Below the pieces are notes generated by a model. That model was given only the letters and a program-made list of their open reading frames with translations, had not been told where the DNA came from and ran no database searches. The position numbers were made by a program, and so were the translations under genes. Shown in pieces: positions 9,276 through 20,889 of a DNA stretch of 64,000 bases. The DNA is from Streptomyces albiflavescens (GTDB taxonomy: Bacteria; Actinomycetota; Actinomycetes; Streptomycetales; Streptomycetaceae), in NCBI RefSeq assembly GCF_014645835.1, contig NZ_BMMM01000003.1, positions 186,001-250,000 on the forward strand, written 5' to 3'. Every line of letters starts with the position of its first letter. Position 1 is the stretch's first letter.

Positions 9276-10244
9276 GGCGGACATGACGTGCGGGTCGCGC
9301 TGCGTATGCCGCTCACCCTGCGCGGCACGGGCGAGTCCGCGTCGGTCGATGTGTTCGCCGGGTGCGAGCGCGGGCAGCACCTGTACCTCGGCGACGAGCG
9401 CGCCGGCCGAGACGACCCGCCATACGGAGGCGAGCAGCGAGTCGCTCCCGACGAACGCGGGCGCGGTGCTCGCGGTGCCGTCGGCGAGCCGGTAGTGGAT
9501 GCGCACGGGCTGGACGGGCACGTCCGCGTCGAGCGCTGCCTGGAAGACGGCCCGCCGGAAGTGTCCCTGCGCCCGGCCGCACCAGGTGCTGCCCTCGGGG
9601 AAGGCGACGACGGCCGCTCCGCCGCGCAGGGCGTCCGCGATCCGCTCCACCGTGCCGGGCAGGGCGCGGAGCCGGTCGCGTTCGATGAACAGGGTGCCGC
9701 CGCGGGCGGCCAGCGCGCCGGCCACGGGCCAGCCGCGAACCTCGGTCTTGGCGAGCATGCGCGCCGGGCGGACGGCGGCGAGCAGGGGGATGTCCAGCCA
9801 CGAGATGTGGTTGGCGACGATCAGCAGTCCCCCGGTGGGCGCGGCGGCCCCGGTGAACCGCACCCGTACGCCGGAGGCGCGGACCACGGACCGGCACCAG
9901 CGACGGATCCACCGGTCGCGGGCCGTCGCCCGCAACCGTCCGACGAGCGGGGTCAGCGCGACGCCGACGAGGACCAGCGCCAGGACCGAGACGAGCCGTG
10001 CAGCGGCGCGCGGCACGGCGGCCCAGCAGGCCGTGGAATCCACGCAGCTGTGCGGAGAGCAGGGCGCGGTGGGCAGCCACGCACTGGTCGGCGGGTCGGG
10101 GCGAGCCGCGACGGGACCTGGTGCCGCGGACACCGTCGCGGTGTCCGCGAGCACCGGCCCGCGCGGGCCGGGCAGCGCCGCCCCGCCGAAGCGGGGGCGG
10201 CGTATGACGGGCAGGCGCGGCGTTCCGGTGCGGGGGGCGCTCAT
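9273..10244 (-). CDS. olsA: Lyso-ornithine lipid O-acyltransferase (PlsC family)
   Basis: This 323-aa membrane-associated acyltransferase should esterify the 3-hydroxyl of lyso-ornithine lipid to make ornithine lipid. The PlsC motifs NHISWLD (catalytic His/Asp), FIERDR and FPEGST are intact (about residues 145-240). A hydrophobic segment (LVSVLALVLVGVALTPLVG) precedes the domain. The start ATG 10244 overlaps the olsB stop by one base, so the two are translationally coupled. The stop codon TAG lies inside the end of the foldback element, so the original C-terminus was probably changed by the insertion. The assignment rests on pairing with an OlsB-like gene; a general 1-acyl-glycerol-3-phosphate acyltransferase is the alternative. 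Confidence 0.8.
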   Translation of the reverse strand: MSAPRTGTPRLPVIRRPRFGGAALPGPRGPVLADTATVSAAPGPVAARPDPPTSAWLPTAPCSPHSCVDSTACWAAVPRAAARLVSVLALVLVGVALTPLVGRLRATARDRWIRRWCRSVVRASGVRVRFTGAAAPTGGLLIVANHISWLDIPLLAAVRPARMLAKTEVRGWPVAGALAARGGTLFIERDRLRALPGTVERIADALRGGAAVVAFPEGSTWCGRAQGHFRRAVFQAALDADVPVQPVRIHYRLADGTASTAPAFVGSDSLLASVWRVVSAGALVAEVQVLPALAPGEHIDRRGLARAAQGERHTQRDPHVMSA

Positions 10245-11014
10245 CAGGCCGGGACGAGCGAGAGGAAGTGCCGCAGATAGCGCGGGTTGACCCGGCGCAT
10301 CGACAGCAGCACGTACAGATCGGCGACACCGAAGTCGGCGTCGTGCGCCGGCTGGCCGCACACCCAGGCGCCGAGGCGGAGGTAGCCGCGCAGCAGCGGG
10401 GGCAGCTCCGTCCGCGCGGGCCGGGCGACGCCCTCCGCACTCCAGGGCAGCAGCGGGCGAACGCGGTACTCCTCGGGCGCCAGGTGCTTCGCCTGGACCC
10501 GGTCCCAGCTCCCGGCCGCGAGCGCGCCGCCGTCGGCCAGCGGAATCGAGCAGCAGCCCGCGAGCCACTCGTGACCACCGTCGACCATGTACCGCGCGAT
10601 CCCGGCCCAGATCAGCCCGATGACCGCGCCGTCGCGGTGGTCGGGGTGCACGCAGGAACGGCCCACCTCGACCAGTCCGGAGCGGATTCCGGCCAGCGGG
10701 CCGAGGTCGAACTCGCCCTCCGAGTACAGCCGTCCGGCGACGGCGGCCCGCTCCGGCGGCAGCAGCCGGTAGGTGCCGACCACCTGGTCGCTCACCGTGT
10801 CACGGACCAGCAGGTGGTCGCAGTACGCGTCGAAGGGGTCGATGTCGAGGCCCGGCTGCGGGGTGGACAGGAGGGCTCCCATCTCTCCCGCGAAGACGTC
10901 GTGCCGCAGCCGCTGGGCGGCCCGCACATCGGCCTCGTCACGGGCGAGCGAGACGGTGTAGCGGGTGGGGGTCACGGGCTGTGGGGGGCTGTCGAGGGTG
11001 GAAACGCCGGTCAT
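10244..11014 (-). CDS. olsB: L-ornithine N-acyltransferase (OlsB-type GNAT)
   Basis: This 256-aa protein matches the GNAT-like OlsB family, which transfers a 3-hydroxyacyl chain from ACP to ornithine. Visible elements are AAQRLRHDVFAGEMGA, a conserved DIDPFDAYCDHLLV segment, VVGTYRLLPP and VEVGRSCVHPDHRDG. The start ATG 11014 has AGGAG 7 bases upstream; the longer upstream frame lacks family residues. It is followed directly by olsA. Ornithine lipids replace phospholipids under phosphate limitation and change envelope charge. No PHO box was recognised upstream. Confidence 0.85.
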   Translation of the reverse strand: MTGVSTLDSPPQPVTPTRYTVSLARDEADVRAAQRLRHDVFAGEMGALLSTPQPGLDIDPFDAYCDHLLVRDTVSDQVVGTYRLLPPERAAVAGRLYSEGEFDLGPLAGIRSGLVEVGRSCVHPDHRDGAVIGLIWAGIARYMVDGGHEWLAGCCSIPLADGGALAAGSWDRVQAKHLAPEEYRVRPLLPWSAEGVARPARTELPPLLRGYLRLGAWVCGQPAHDADFGVADLYVLLSMRRVNPRYLRHFLSLVPA

Positions 11015-11410
11015 GGCACTCTCCTGGTCACGGGCCGGTTCGGCGGTGCGGCGGCAGACCGTGTCGGTGCGGTCTGTGCGCTCCTGTTCTTCCGACGCCG
11101 GTTGGCGAGCACATGACCGTGGCCAGGAGGTGGGATGTGGGGATGTTGAATGCCGGGGGATCGTCGTCCGTCGAGCCGGCGGCGCCAACGGCTGCGCACC
11201 AGCTCAAGGGCCGGACAACAGGCCGCCGCCCGGACCGACGGGGGTGCCTGGCGGGACCGGGGTGAGCACCACTTCCGGTCCCGCCCGTCCGCACCCTGCC
11301 GGCGAACGTTTCCTAATAATTCGGGCTCGGCCGGAGCACCCCGTCAAGGGATGCGGGGTACTCCGCGGCCGACCACAATCCCGCGTCCCCCGGCAGGATC
11401 CGCCGGAGCC
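11015..11410. other. Intergenic region between sdhB and olsB
   Basis: These 396 bases hold the promoter of the leftward olsBA pair and the 3' flank of sdhB. A short GGCAGGATCCGCC hairpin near 11391 could end sdhCAB transcription but is weak. I see no gene. Confidence 0.4.
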
Positions 11411-12156
11411 CTAGCGTTGCCCGCCCCTGCGCGTAGCCCGCAGCCACTCCTTGTTCATGCTGGTGATGGAGAACAGCGGGATGCCCTTCGGGCAGGCGGT
11501 CGCGCACTCCCCGGCAAGGGTGCACCCACCGAACCCCTCCTCGTCCATCTGCGCCACCATGTCCAACACCCGGGTCTCCCGCTCGGGCGCGCCCTGCGGC
11601 AGGACGTTCAAGTGGTTGACCTTCGCCGAGGTGAACAGCATCGCCGCGCCGTTCGGGCAGGCCGCCACACACGCCCCGCAGCCGATGCACTCGGCGTGCT
11701 CGAAGGCGAAGTCCGCGTCGGGCTTCGGCACGGGCGTCGCGTGGGCCTCGGGCGCCGCACCGGTCGGGGCGGTGATGTAGCCACCGGCCTGGATGATCCG
11801 GTCGAAGGCCGACCGGTCCACCACCAGGTCCTTCACGACCGGGAAGGCCGAAGCCCGCCACGGCTCGATGTCGATCGTGTCGCCGTCCTGGAAGGACCGC
11901 ATGTGCAGCTGGCAGGTGGTGGTGCGCTCGGGCCCGTGCGCGTCGCCGTTGATGACGAGGGAGCACGCGCCGCAGATGCCTTCGCGGCAGTCGTGGTCGA
12001 AGGCGACCGGATCCTCGCCCTTGAGGATGAGCTCCTCGTTGAGGGTGTCGAGCATCTCCAGGAAGGACATGTCGGCCGAGATGTCGTCCACCTCGTATGT
12101 GGACATCGCTCCGTCGGCGTCGGCGTTCTTCTGTCGCCAGACGCGCAGGGTGAGCT

Positions 12157-12160
<4 letters not shown>
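11411..12160 (-). CDS. sdhB: Succinate dehydrogenase / fumarate reductase iron-sulfur subunit
   Basis: This 249-aa protein carries the [2Fe-2S] motif [10 protein letters not shown] (about residue 59) and the ferredoxin-like motifs [12 protein letters not shown] and CATACPKG for the [4Fe-4S] and [3Fe-4S] centres. It relays electrons from SdhA to the membrane cytochrome. Its start overlaps the sdhA stop by four bases (ATGA), so it is the last gene of sdhCAB. Sequence and layout fit the actinobacterial Sdh1-like, single-cytochrome type rather than the four-gene sdhCDAB operon. Confidence 0.95.
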
Positions 12161-14115
<1,955 letters not shown>

Positions 14116-14116
14116 G

Positions 14117-14824
14117 TCAGCTCACCACTCCAGTCATGACACCGACGGGTACGCAGATGAAGCCCGCCGTCAGTACCAGCGCCAGGACGTTGGCGACGGT
14201 CTTGAGGGCGCGGTCGCGGGTGCGGCGACCGGCGCCCAGGGTCTGTGCCGCGCTCCAGAAGCCGTGCCGGATGTGCAGGCCGAGCGCGAGCATCGCGACG
14301 ATGTAGATGACGTTGCCGTACCAGGTGGAGAACGTGTCCACGACGTTCTGGTACGGGTGGCCCTCCTGGAAGCCGCCGGAGTGCACGGTGCCGGTCGTCA
14401 GGTCGAGGATGTGCCAGACGATGAACAGGCCGAGGATGATGCCGCCCCAGCGCATGGTGCGCGTGGCGTAGCTCGCCCGCGGCTTCTTGTGGACGTACTT
14501 GCTGGGGCGCGCGTTGATGTCGCGGCGGCTGAGCTGGTACGCGGAGACGGCGTGTGCGACGACGGCGACGACCAGCACCACGCGGATGAGCCACAGCGTC
14601 CACTCGTAGTGCATGAAGGGTTCGCCGACGGTGCGCAGCCAGTGCGCGTAGTGGTTGAACTCGCCCGCCCCGAAGTAGATCTTCAGATTGCCGATCATGT
14701 GGGCGACCAGGTACAGCACCATGATCAGTCCGCTGACGGCCATCACGGTCTTCTTGCCGACGGAGCTGTCCCACACAGTGCGTGCCATGGACGGCCGTCG
14801 GTCCGTCCGCGTTGCCAGAGCCAT
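14117..14824 (-). CDS. sdhC: Succinate dehydrogenase cytochrome b subunit
   Basis: This 235-aa protein has five predicted membrane helices (about residues 25-45, 70-95, 120-140, 160-180 and 205-230). Several helix-borne His residues, in HMIGNLK, WHILDL and GLHIRHGFW, suit heme ligands. It matches the single-subunit diheme cytochrome b558 type that anchors SdhAB. I chose ATG 14824; ATG 14788 (MARTVW) is the alternative, and neither has a strong ribosome site. The divergent LysR gene starts about 85 bp away, so the promoters are shared. Confidence 0.85.
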   Translation of the reverse strand: MALATRTDRRPSMARTVWDSSVGKKTVMAVSGLIMVLYLVAHMIGNLKIYFGAGEFNHYAHWLRTVGEPFMHYEWTLWLIRVVLVVAVVAHAVSAYQLSRRDINARPSKYVHKKPRASYATRTMRWGGIILGLFIVWHILDLTTGTVHSGGFQEGHPYQNVVDTFSTWYGNVIYIVAMLALGLHIRHGFWSAAQTLGAGRRTRDRALKTVANVLALVLTAGFICVPVGVMTGVVS

Positions 14825-14908
14825 GTCACGGAACGCTAGGGCTCCGAGGGCCGATCGGTCCAAGACATGGTCCGGCTCGATTCCATAGGCATGGACTATC
14901 GTGGCTGT

Positions 14909-15790
14909 GTGCAGTTCCAACAGCTCCAGTACTTCGTGGCGGTCGCCGAGACCCGGCACTTCACCCGGGCCGCCGATCTGGTCCATGTCGCCCAGCCGTC
15001 CCTGTCCCAGCAGATCAAGGCGCTGGAGCGGGAGCTGGGGGCGGATCTGTTCCTGCGGGCGCGCGGGAACATCACGCTCACGGACGCGGGCGAGGCGCTG
15101 CTGCCGCTGGCCCGGCGCATCCTGGCCGACGCGGACACGGCCCGGCACGAGGTACAGGAACTGGCCCAGCTGCGCAGCGGCCGGGTCCGCCTCGGCGCGA
15201 CCCCGAGCCTGTGCACCGGTCTGCTCCCGGACGTACTGCGCGCCTTCCACGACCGCTATCCGGGTATCCAGCTGCTGATCGAGGAGGGCGGTTCGCACGA
15301 CCTCGTACGAGAACTCGCGCGCGGTGCCCTCGACCTCGCCCTGGTCGTCCTGCCTCTGCCCACGCCGTCCCCCGCGCTGACCACGGTGGAGGTGCTGCGC
15401 GAGGACCTGGTGGTGGTGTCGTCGCCGGACGCGCCCGCGCCGGGCCGCGGCCGCACGGTACGGATCGCCGACCTGGAGGGCGAGCGTCTGGTCATGTTCC
15501 GGCACGGCTACGACCTGCGAGAGCTGACCGTCGCCGCGTGCCGCGCCGAGGGCTTCGAACCCGTCTTCGCCGTCGAGGGCGGCGAGATGGACGCCGTGCT
15601 CGGCTTCGTCCGGGCGGGGCTCGGCGTGGCTGTCGTACCCCGCATGGTCGCGACCCGGTCCGGGCGGGGGCTGCGGGTGACCCCGCTGGCCCGGCCCGGG
15701 CTGCACCGGACGATCGCGCTGGCGCATCGCAGCGATGTGGCTCCGCCGCGGGCGGCCCGGGAGCTCCAGCGGATGCTGCTGGAGCGTTGA
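14909..15790 (+). CDS. LysR-family transcriptional regulator
   Basis: This protein of about 293 aa has an N-terminal winged helix (LQYFVAVAETRHFTRAAD, then QPSLSQQIKALE) and a periplasmic-binding-like effector domain (residues about 90-290). I prefer GTG 14909, which puts the HTH at the usual distance. TATCGT ends 6-7 bases before it, so the mRNA may be leaderless. In-frame ATGs at 14891 and 14867 are alternatives. Its position, divergent from sdhCAB, suggests it controls that operon, which is an inference. It ends 4 bp before the convergent NTF2 gene. Confidence 0.85.
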   Translation: MQFQQLQYFVAVAETRHFTRAADLVHVAQPSLSQQIKALERELGADLFLRARGNITLTDAGEALLPLARRILADADTARHEVQELAQLRSGRVRLGATPSLCTGLLPDVLRAFHDRYPGIQLLIEEGGSHDLVRELARGALDLALVVLPLPTPSPALTTVEVLREDLVVVSSPDAPAPGRGRTVRIADLEGERLVMFRHGYDLRELTVAACRAEGFEPVFAVEGGEMDAVLGFVRAGLGVAVVPRMVATRSGRGLRVTPLARPGLHRTIALAHRSDVAPPRAARELQRMLLER

Positions 15791-15794
15791 ACCG

Positions 15795-16205
15795 TCAGCT
15801 CGGCCGGACGCCATGGATCGCTGAGGTGATGGGTGCGTCTTCGACGAAGGCGTCGAAGCCCACGAGCCTGCCGTCCCGGACGGTCAGGACGTGCACGATG
15901 GCTGCATCGAAGGACTGCCCGGTGTCCCGGCCCGTGCCCCGCGTGCGCCCCACCGCGACGACCTGCGAACCGGCGTCGAAGAACTGGGTGATCTCGATCT
16001 TGCTCTCGATCAGTTCGAAGGTGTTCTTGAACAGATCGAAGAAGCCGGGGAGGCCGAAGTAGTCGCCGCCGTACGGCAGTTCCTTCGTCACATGGATCTC
16101 GATCCGGGGATCGGCCAGGGTCTGCAGGGCGTCGCGGTCGGAGCGCAGCAGGGCGTCGTACATCGCGACGGCGACGTCCCTCGCGGTGGTGGGCGAGTGG
16201 GGCAT
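15795..16205 (-). CDS. NTF2/SnoaL-like small protein
   Basis: This 136-aa protein fits a single NTF2-like domain: helix ARDVAVAMYDALLRSDRDAL, followed by strands carrying IHVTKELPYGG and VVAVGRTRG. Such proteins act as small hydratases or isomerases, or bind ligands. It is the last gene of a hydrolase-SDR-NTF2 set on the minus strand. A 22-bp tandem duplication lies in its leader. Function unknown. Confidence 0.75.
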   Translation of the reverse strand: MPHSPTTARDVAVAMYDALLRSDRDALQTLADPRIEIHVTKELPYGGDYFGLPGFFDLFKNTFELIESKIEITQFFDAGSQVVAVGRTRGTGRDTGQSFDAAIVHVLTVRDGRLVGFDAFVEDAPITSAIHGVRPS

Positions 16206-16231
16206 GTCGGACTCCAAAATGGTCAGGCGGA

Positions 16232-16275
16232 AGGAAGGTGGAAGTCGGTCACCAGGAAGGTGGAGGTCGGTCACC
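16232..16275. repeat. 22-bp tandem duplication
   Basis: Two nearly identical 22-bp units (core GTCGGTCACCAGG) sit at 16232-16253 and 16254-16275, differing at one base. They cover the stop codon of the SDR gene and the leader of the NTF2 gene. The duplicated stop context suggests slippage after the C-terminus was fixed. Confidence 0.75.
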
Positions 16276-17050
16276 AGGTGGGAATGAAGCCGCCGTCGAT
16301 GACCAGGTCGCTGCCGGTGATGTTGCGGGCGCGGTCGCCGGCGAGGAAGAGAACCAGGTCGGCAACCTCCCGCGGCTGGGAGAAGCGGCCGGTGACCGTG
16401 GCCCCGGCGGCCCCGGCGATCACGTCGTCGGGGGTGATCCCGGCGGCGGCCGACACGGTCTCGGCCACCCCGCCCCCGCCGAGCCACAGCTCCGTCTCCA
16501 CGGGGCCGGGGCTGACAGTGTTGACCCGGATGCCCTTGGGGCCGACCTCCTTCGACAGCGCCTTGGAGAAGGCGACCAGGGCGGCCTTGCCCGCGCTGTA
16601 GTCGATCACCATGGGGTCGGGCAGGGTGGCGTTGACCGAGGCGACCGTCACCACCGAGCCCTGGCCCGCCTCCAGCATGAGCGGGAGGGCGGCCCGGGTG
16701 ACCCGTACGGCCGTCAGCAGGTTCAGGTCGACGGTGCGCTGCCAGTCCTCGTCGGTCACCGCGAGGAAGCCACCGGTACGCGCCGGAGCCGAGCCGACGT
16801 TGTTGACCAGGACGTCGATCCGCCCGTTCGCGGCCTCGACGAGCCGTTCGGCCGCACCGGGCTCGGCGAGGTCGACGGGCACCCAGGTGACGGAACCCTG
16901 CTTGACCAGCGCGTCCAGGTCCGGCGTGCTGGTGCGGGATCCCGCGATCACCGTCGCACCCGCCTCGGCCAGCGCCTCGGCGACGGCGAGTCCGATGCCC
17001 TTGCTGGCCCCGGTGACCACTGCGGTCCTGCCCTGAAGTTCTGTACTCAT
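16271..17050 (-). CDS. Short-chain dehydrogenase/reductase
   Basis: This 259-aa protein is a classical SDR oxidoreductase. It has the cofactor loop TGASKGIG, the NNVG motif, the catalytic pair YSAGK and the PGPVETE segment. The C-terminal GSDLVIDGGFIPTW is typical. ATG 17050 is preferred because GGAGTTGAGAAG precedes it; an ATG 15 bases earlier is possible. It lies between an alpha/beta hydrolase (97 bp upstream) and an NTF2-like gene on the same strand. Substrate unknown. Confidence 0.9.
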   Translation of the reverse strand: MSTELQGRTAVVTGASKGIGLAVAEALAEAGATVIAGSRTSTPDLDALVKQGSVTWVPVDLAEPGAAERLVEAANGRIDVLVNNVGSAPARTGGFLAVTDEDWQRTVDLNLLTAVRVTRAALPLMLEAGQGSVVTVASVNATLPDPMVIDYSAGKAALVAFSKALSKEVGPKGIRVNTVSPGPVETELWLGGGGVAETVSAAAGITPDDVIAGAAGATVTGRFSQPREVADLVLFLAGDRARNITGSDLVIDGGFIPTW

Positions 17051-17147
17051 TCTTCTCAACTCCATTGTTGTGGCGCCCGATTGACGGTGGGCGTCAGGTC
17101 TGTTGTCACGGCGCCCGACGGGGGCGCCGGGTCTGGTGGATGTGCTG

Positions 17148-17972
17148 TCAGGCGCGCGAGGTGTCCCGGCCGTGGATGCCCTCTCGCGCCAGCCATTGCA
17201 GGGCGTACTCGGCCACCGTCCGCCAGCCGTGGTCGACGACCAGTGAATGGCCTCGGTCGGGGAACTGCTTGAGTTCGGTGACCGCCGGTGAGTCGCCGTA
17301 GAGCTTGTACGCCGAGCGGGTCACGACGTCGGGGACGGTGTGGTCGGCCTGGCCGGAGATCATCAGCAGCGGTCCGCGGTCCGCGTTGTCGGTGGCCACG
17401 GCTGCCGGGGAGCGCCGGACGAAGTTGGCGAACGCGGCCTCGAACAGGGGTCGTCCTGGCGAGGGGATGGTCAGGCGCGCGTGCAGGTCGTCGGACTCGT
17501 CCGACGGCAGCGCGTTGCCGAAGCCGTAGCGGAACTGGGCGGCGGTGAGGGAGACGGCGCGGCGCCGGTTGGCGGGGTTGCCCAGCACGGGGAAGCCGGC
17601 CCGCAGCTGGGCCGGCGGCAGCGCCTTGACACCCTTGATCTGGGCCGGGTCGATGGCCACGGCCGCGCGCCCCAGGCCCGCGCCCAGCAACTTCTGCGCG
17701 ATCAGACCGCCGAACGAGTGCCCGATGAGCACCGGCGGGCGGTCCAGGGTGCGGATGATCCCCGCGTAGTGGTTGGTGACGTCGTCGATGCCGAGCCCGG
17801 CGACGGCCTCGGGGTGGCGCCGTGCCTCGGCGACGGTGGCGGGCTCGCCCGGCCAGCCGGGGGCCAGCGGCGCGTAGCCGCGTTCGGCGGCCAGGTCGAT
17901 CCAGGGCTGCCACGAGCCGGCGTGCAGCCACAGACCGTGGATGAGGACGACGGGTGTGCGCGGGTCGGACAT
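17148..17972 (-). CDS. Alpha/beta hydrolase
   Basis: This 274-aa protein begins with a strand and HGLWLHAGSW oxyanion region. It carries the nucleophile elbow GHSFGG (Ser near residue 100) and late acid/His elements in GQADHTVPD and FPDRGHSL. No signal peptide is visible, so it should act in the cytoplasm. The start ATG 17972 has GGAGAAGG upstream. It is the first gene of a three-gene minus-strand set and lies 150 bp after the LuxR regulator. It may be an esterase or epoxide hydrolase-like enzyme. Confidence 0.85.
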   Translation of the reverse strand: MSDPRTPVVLIHGLWLHAGSWQPWIDLAAERGYAPLAPGWPGEPATVAEARRHPEAVAGLGIDDVTNHYAGIIRTLDRPPVLIGHSFGGLIAQKLLGAGLGRAAVAIDPAQIKGVKALPPAQLRAGFPVLGNPANRRRAVSLTAAQFRYGFGNALPSDESDDLHARLTIPSPGRPLFEAAFANFVRRSPAAVATDNADRGPLLMISGQADHTVPDVVTRSAYKLYGDSPAVTELKQFPDRGHSLVVDHGWRTVAEYALQWLAREGIHGRDTSRA

Positions 17973-18122
17973 GGCCTTCTCCTGGACTTCTCGGAGCCGC
18001 CCCGTGCGGCTCGATGGGTTCCAGATTCCGCCTGCGGTCAGGGGTGCCGAATCAGTCGAATGACTGTCGTGACCCACCAGCCATGACGCAGCGCGTCCCG
18101 GGGAGCGGATACCTCCCCAGGA

Positions 18123-20846
18123 TCACGCGTCGGCCCCGCCCCCGCCTTCCTCCAGGGCGTCGCGCAGGGACGCCCGCGACGCGATGCCGAGCTTCGGAAA
18201 GACCCGGTAGAGATGGGCGCCGACGGTGCGCGGGGACAGGAAGAGCCGGGCGCCGATCTCCTTGTTGCTGAGTCCGCTCGCGGCGAGTTCGGCGATCTGT
18301 CGCTCCTGAGCGGTGAGCGCCGCCGCCCCGCCCGCCGGGGATCCGTCGCCCGGGGCGCCGGTCGCGCGCAGTTCGGCGCGTGCTCGCCGGGACCACGGTG
18401 CCGCGCCAAGGTGGTCGAATGTCTCGGCGGCCTGCCGCAGCACTTCGCGGGCCGCGGCGCGTTCGCGGGCCCGGCGCAGCCACATCCCCTGCGCGAGCCG
18501 GATCCGGGCCAGCTCGAAGGGGAACTCCGCGCCCGCGGGATGGGCCACCGCCCGCTCGAACGCGGCCCGCGCCTCGGTGTCCTCGGCGGTCATCGCCAGG
18601 GCGGCGGCGGTCAGGAAGTCGAGCCGCGGGGAGATCGCCGGCAGTCCCTGGTCGCGGGCGGCGACGGCGTGCGCCCGGGCCTGAGCGGTGCGACCGGTGT
18701 GCACGGCCGACTCGACCAGGTCGAGGAGAGTACGTACGGCCTGCTGCGCGTAGGGCGTGAAGGTGCCGGGCGCGGTGATGCCGCTCGCGTGGGTGTACGC
18801 CCCTTCGTAGTCGCCTCCGGTGAGGTGCACGGCGGCGCCGATGGCCTCGGCGAGCTGGGTGAGGTGGCCGACGCCACGGGGCCGGGCCCATCGGTCGAGC
18901 CGGTTCAGCGCCCGTACGGCCTGTTCGGCGTCACCGCGCCAGGCGGCGATCAGGCCGAGGAAGCCGTGGTACTGGTGCTCGAACAGGGCGTATCCGTGGG
19001 TCGTCGTGAGGTCCAGTCCGCGTTTGCCGGTGCGCTCGGCGGCGTCCCACTCGCCGCTGTTGATCTGGTCGAGCATGACCAGCTGGAGCAGCGTCATGGC
19101 GTTGGTGACGGCCCCACTGCCCGCTTCCCTGTCGGCGACGCGCCGGACGAGCAGGCGGTGATCGGCGAGCGCGTCGAGGTAGTAGGCGGCGACCCCGAGC
19201 CGCATGACGTCCCACGGCTGTTCCTCGCCCAGCCGGGCGAACGCGTCCTGGACCCGTTCGCGCGCGCCCGCCCCGTGGCGGGCGACATCACCGAACGCGT
19301 CGCGGTAGAGCAGGGTCGAGGGCTCGGCGGCCGTGGCGTCCACGAGCGCGTCGGTGACCGTCCACAGGTCCGGGTCGGCGGAGAACAGGCTGATGGCGAG
19401 TAGCAGGTTGAGCAGGCGGGTGCGGATCTCCGGGTCGGCGTCCGCCGACAGCGCCTCGAGTGCGGCGGCGACACGGCGATGCGCCGAGCGCACGTCGCCG
19501 TCCTGGTAGAGCGCCGCATACGCGGAGGTGATCACGGCGGTGGGTGACTGGGGAGTGCCGGCCAGTCGGTCGGACGCCTCGCGGAGTTCCTGCGCCTGGT
19601 CCAGCAACGCGGACTGGGCCGCGACGAAGGCGGCGTCGCCCAGGCGGCGGGAGCGGGGCCCGGCCGCGGGACTGAGTTCGGCGGCGCGGGTGAGCAGCGC
19701 GACGGCCGACGCGGCGCCGCCGCGGGCGGTGGCCGAGCGGGCGGCGCGCTCCAGGACCGCCGCCACCGCCTCGACCGGGTCGACCGTGGCGGCCGCGAGA
19801 TGGGCGGCATGGCGTTCGATGTCCTCGCGGTGCAGCCGGGCCAGCTCCGCGTGGGCCGCGCGCCGCTCGTTGGGCGTGGCGGACTGCAACACGGCCGAAC
19901 GGACCAGCGGATGGCGGAAGACCAGGTCTCCGGTTGCGCCGTCCACGGTGATCAGACCGCCGGCGAGCGCCGCGTCGACGTTGCTCATCCGGTAGCGGGC
20001 CCGGCCGGCCGGCGAGGGCGCGCCGCCCGTGCCGGCGCCGTCGAGCGCGGCCAGCAGCAGCTCGGTGCGCTCGGCGGGTGCGAGGGTCTTGATCCGATCG
20101 CCGTAGAGGTGCTCGAGGCGCCGGGAGAGCGGCAGTTCGCCAGGTTCGATGCCATGACCGACGGCGCGCGGCAGTTCCAGCAGGGCCAGCGGATTGCCCT
20201 GGGCCTGCTCCAGGACCTGGCCGCGGACGCCGGCCGGCAGGTGCGGGGCGTGTTCGTCGAGCAGCCGGGCAGCCGCCTCGGGGGCGAGCGGCGGAACGAT
20301 CAGCTCGGGCAGCCCGGCCGCGTCCCATGGCGAGGCGGTGTCGGCGCGTACGCCCATGGCCATGCGCACGGCGAGCCCGGCCAGCCGGCGGGCGATGAAC
20401 CGGCCGACCTCGGCGCTCTGTGGGTCGAACCAGTGGGCGTCGTCGACGACCACCAGCAGGGGCACGTCGCCGGAGGCCAGGGCCAGCAGGTCGAGCACGG
20501 CGATGCCCAGGCTCATCACGGAGGGTGCCTCGCCCGTCGTACGGCCGAAGACGGTGTCGAACGCCGCGCGGGTGACGGCGTCGAGGTCCGCGGCCCGCGG
20601 AAGCAGCGGATACAGCACCTGGTGAAGGCCCGCGAACGGCAGCCCGGTCTCCGCTTCCACGCCGGCCGCGCGGATCACGCGGTGGCCCAGTGCGGCGGCG
20701 GCCGCGGCGGCCGAGTCGAGGAGAACGCTCTTCCCGACCCCGGCCTCGCCGCGCAGCAACAGGGCTCTGCCGTCGCGTGACGCGGCCAGCCGGGAGAGTT
20801 CGGAGAGCTCCCTCTCCCGTCCGACGATCGGTTGCTCGTCCGCCAT
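18123..20846 (-). CDS. LAL-type LuxR transcriptional regulator with AAA ATPase domain
   Basis: This 907-aa protein is a large ATP-binding LuxR (LAL) regulator. The N-terminus has Walker A GEAGVGKS (about residue 35) and Walker B LLVVVDDAHW (about residue 130). A long helical, TPR-like middle follows. The C-terminus carries a LuxR helix-turn-helix with LTAQERQIAELAASGLSNKE and PRTVGAHLYRVFPKLG. Such proteins sense maltose-like or unknown inducers. It sits directly upstream of the hydrolase-SDR-NTF2 set on the same strand, so those genes are the likely targets. Confidence 0.92.
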   Translation of the reverse strand: MADEQPIVGRERELSELSRLAASRDGRALLLRGEAGVGKSVLLDSAAAAAAALGHRVIRAAGVEAETGLPFAGLHQVLYPLLPRAADLDAVTRAAFDTVFGRTTGEAPSVMSLGIAVLDLLALASGDVPLLVVVDDAHWFDPQSAEVGRFIARRLAGLAVRMAMGVRADTASPWDAAGLPELIVPPLAPEAAARLLDEHAPHLPAGVRGQVLEQAQGNPLALLELPRAVGHGIEPGELPLSRRLEHLYGDRIKTLAPAERTELLLAALDGAGTGGAPSPAGRARYRMSNVDAALAGGLITVDGATGDLVFRHPLVRSAVLQSATPNERRAAHAELARLHREDIERHAAHLAAATVDPVEAVAAVLERAARSATARGGAASAVALLTRAAELSPAAGPRSRRLGDAAFVAAQSALLDQAQELREASDRLAGTPQSPTAVITSAYAALYQDGDVRSAHRRVAAALEALSADADPEIRTRLLNLLLAISLFSADPDLWTVTDALVDATAAEPSTLLYRDAFGDVARHGAGARERVQDAFARLGEEQPWDVMRLGVAAYYLDALADHRLLVRRVADREAGSGAVTNAMTLLQLVMLDQINSGEWDAAERTGKRGLDLTTTHGYALFEHQYHGFLGLIAAWRGDAEQAVRALNRLDRWARPRGVGHLTQLAEAIGAAVHLTGGDYEGAYTHASGITAPGTFTPYAQQAVRTLLDLVESAVHTGRTAQARAHAVAARDQGLPAISPRLDFLTAAALAMTAEDTEARAAFERAVAHPAGAEFPFELARIRLAQGMWLRRARERAAAREVLRQAAETFDHLGAAPWSRRARAELRATGAPGDGSPAGGAAALTAQERQIAELAASGLSNKEIGARLFLSPRTVGAHLYRVFPKLGIASRASLRDALEEGGGGADA

Positions 20847-20889
20847 CCGCCCTCTCCTCCCCGCGCTCGGGTCACGCTATCGCCGAGTG
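20847..20889. promoter_or_regulatory. LuxR gene leader
   Basis: GGGAGGAGAGG precedes the LuxR ATG at 20846 as a strong ribosome-binding site. No operator is recognised. Confidence 0.4.
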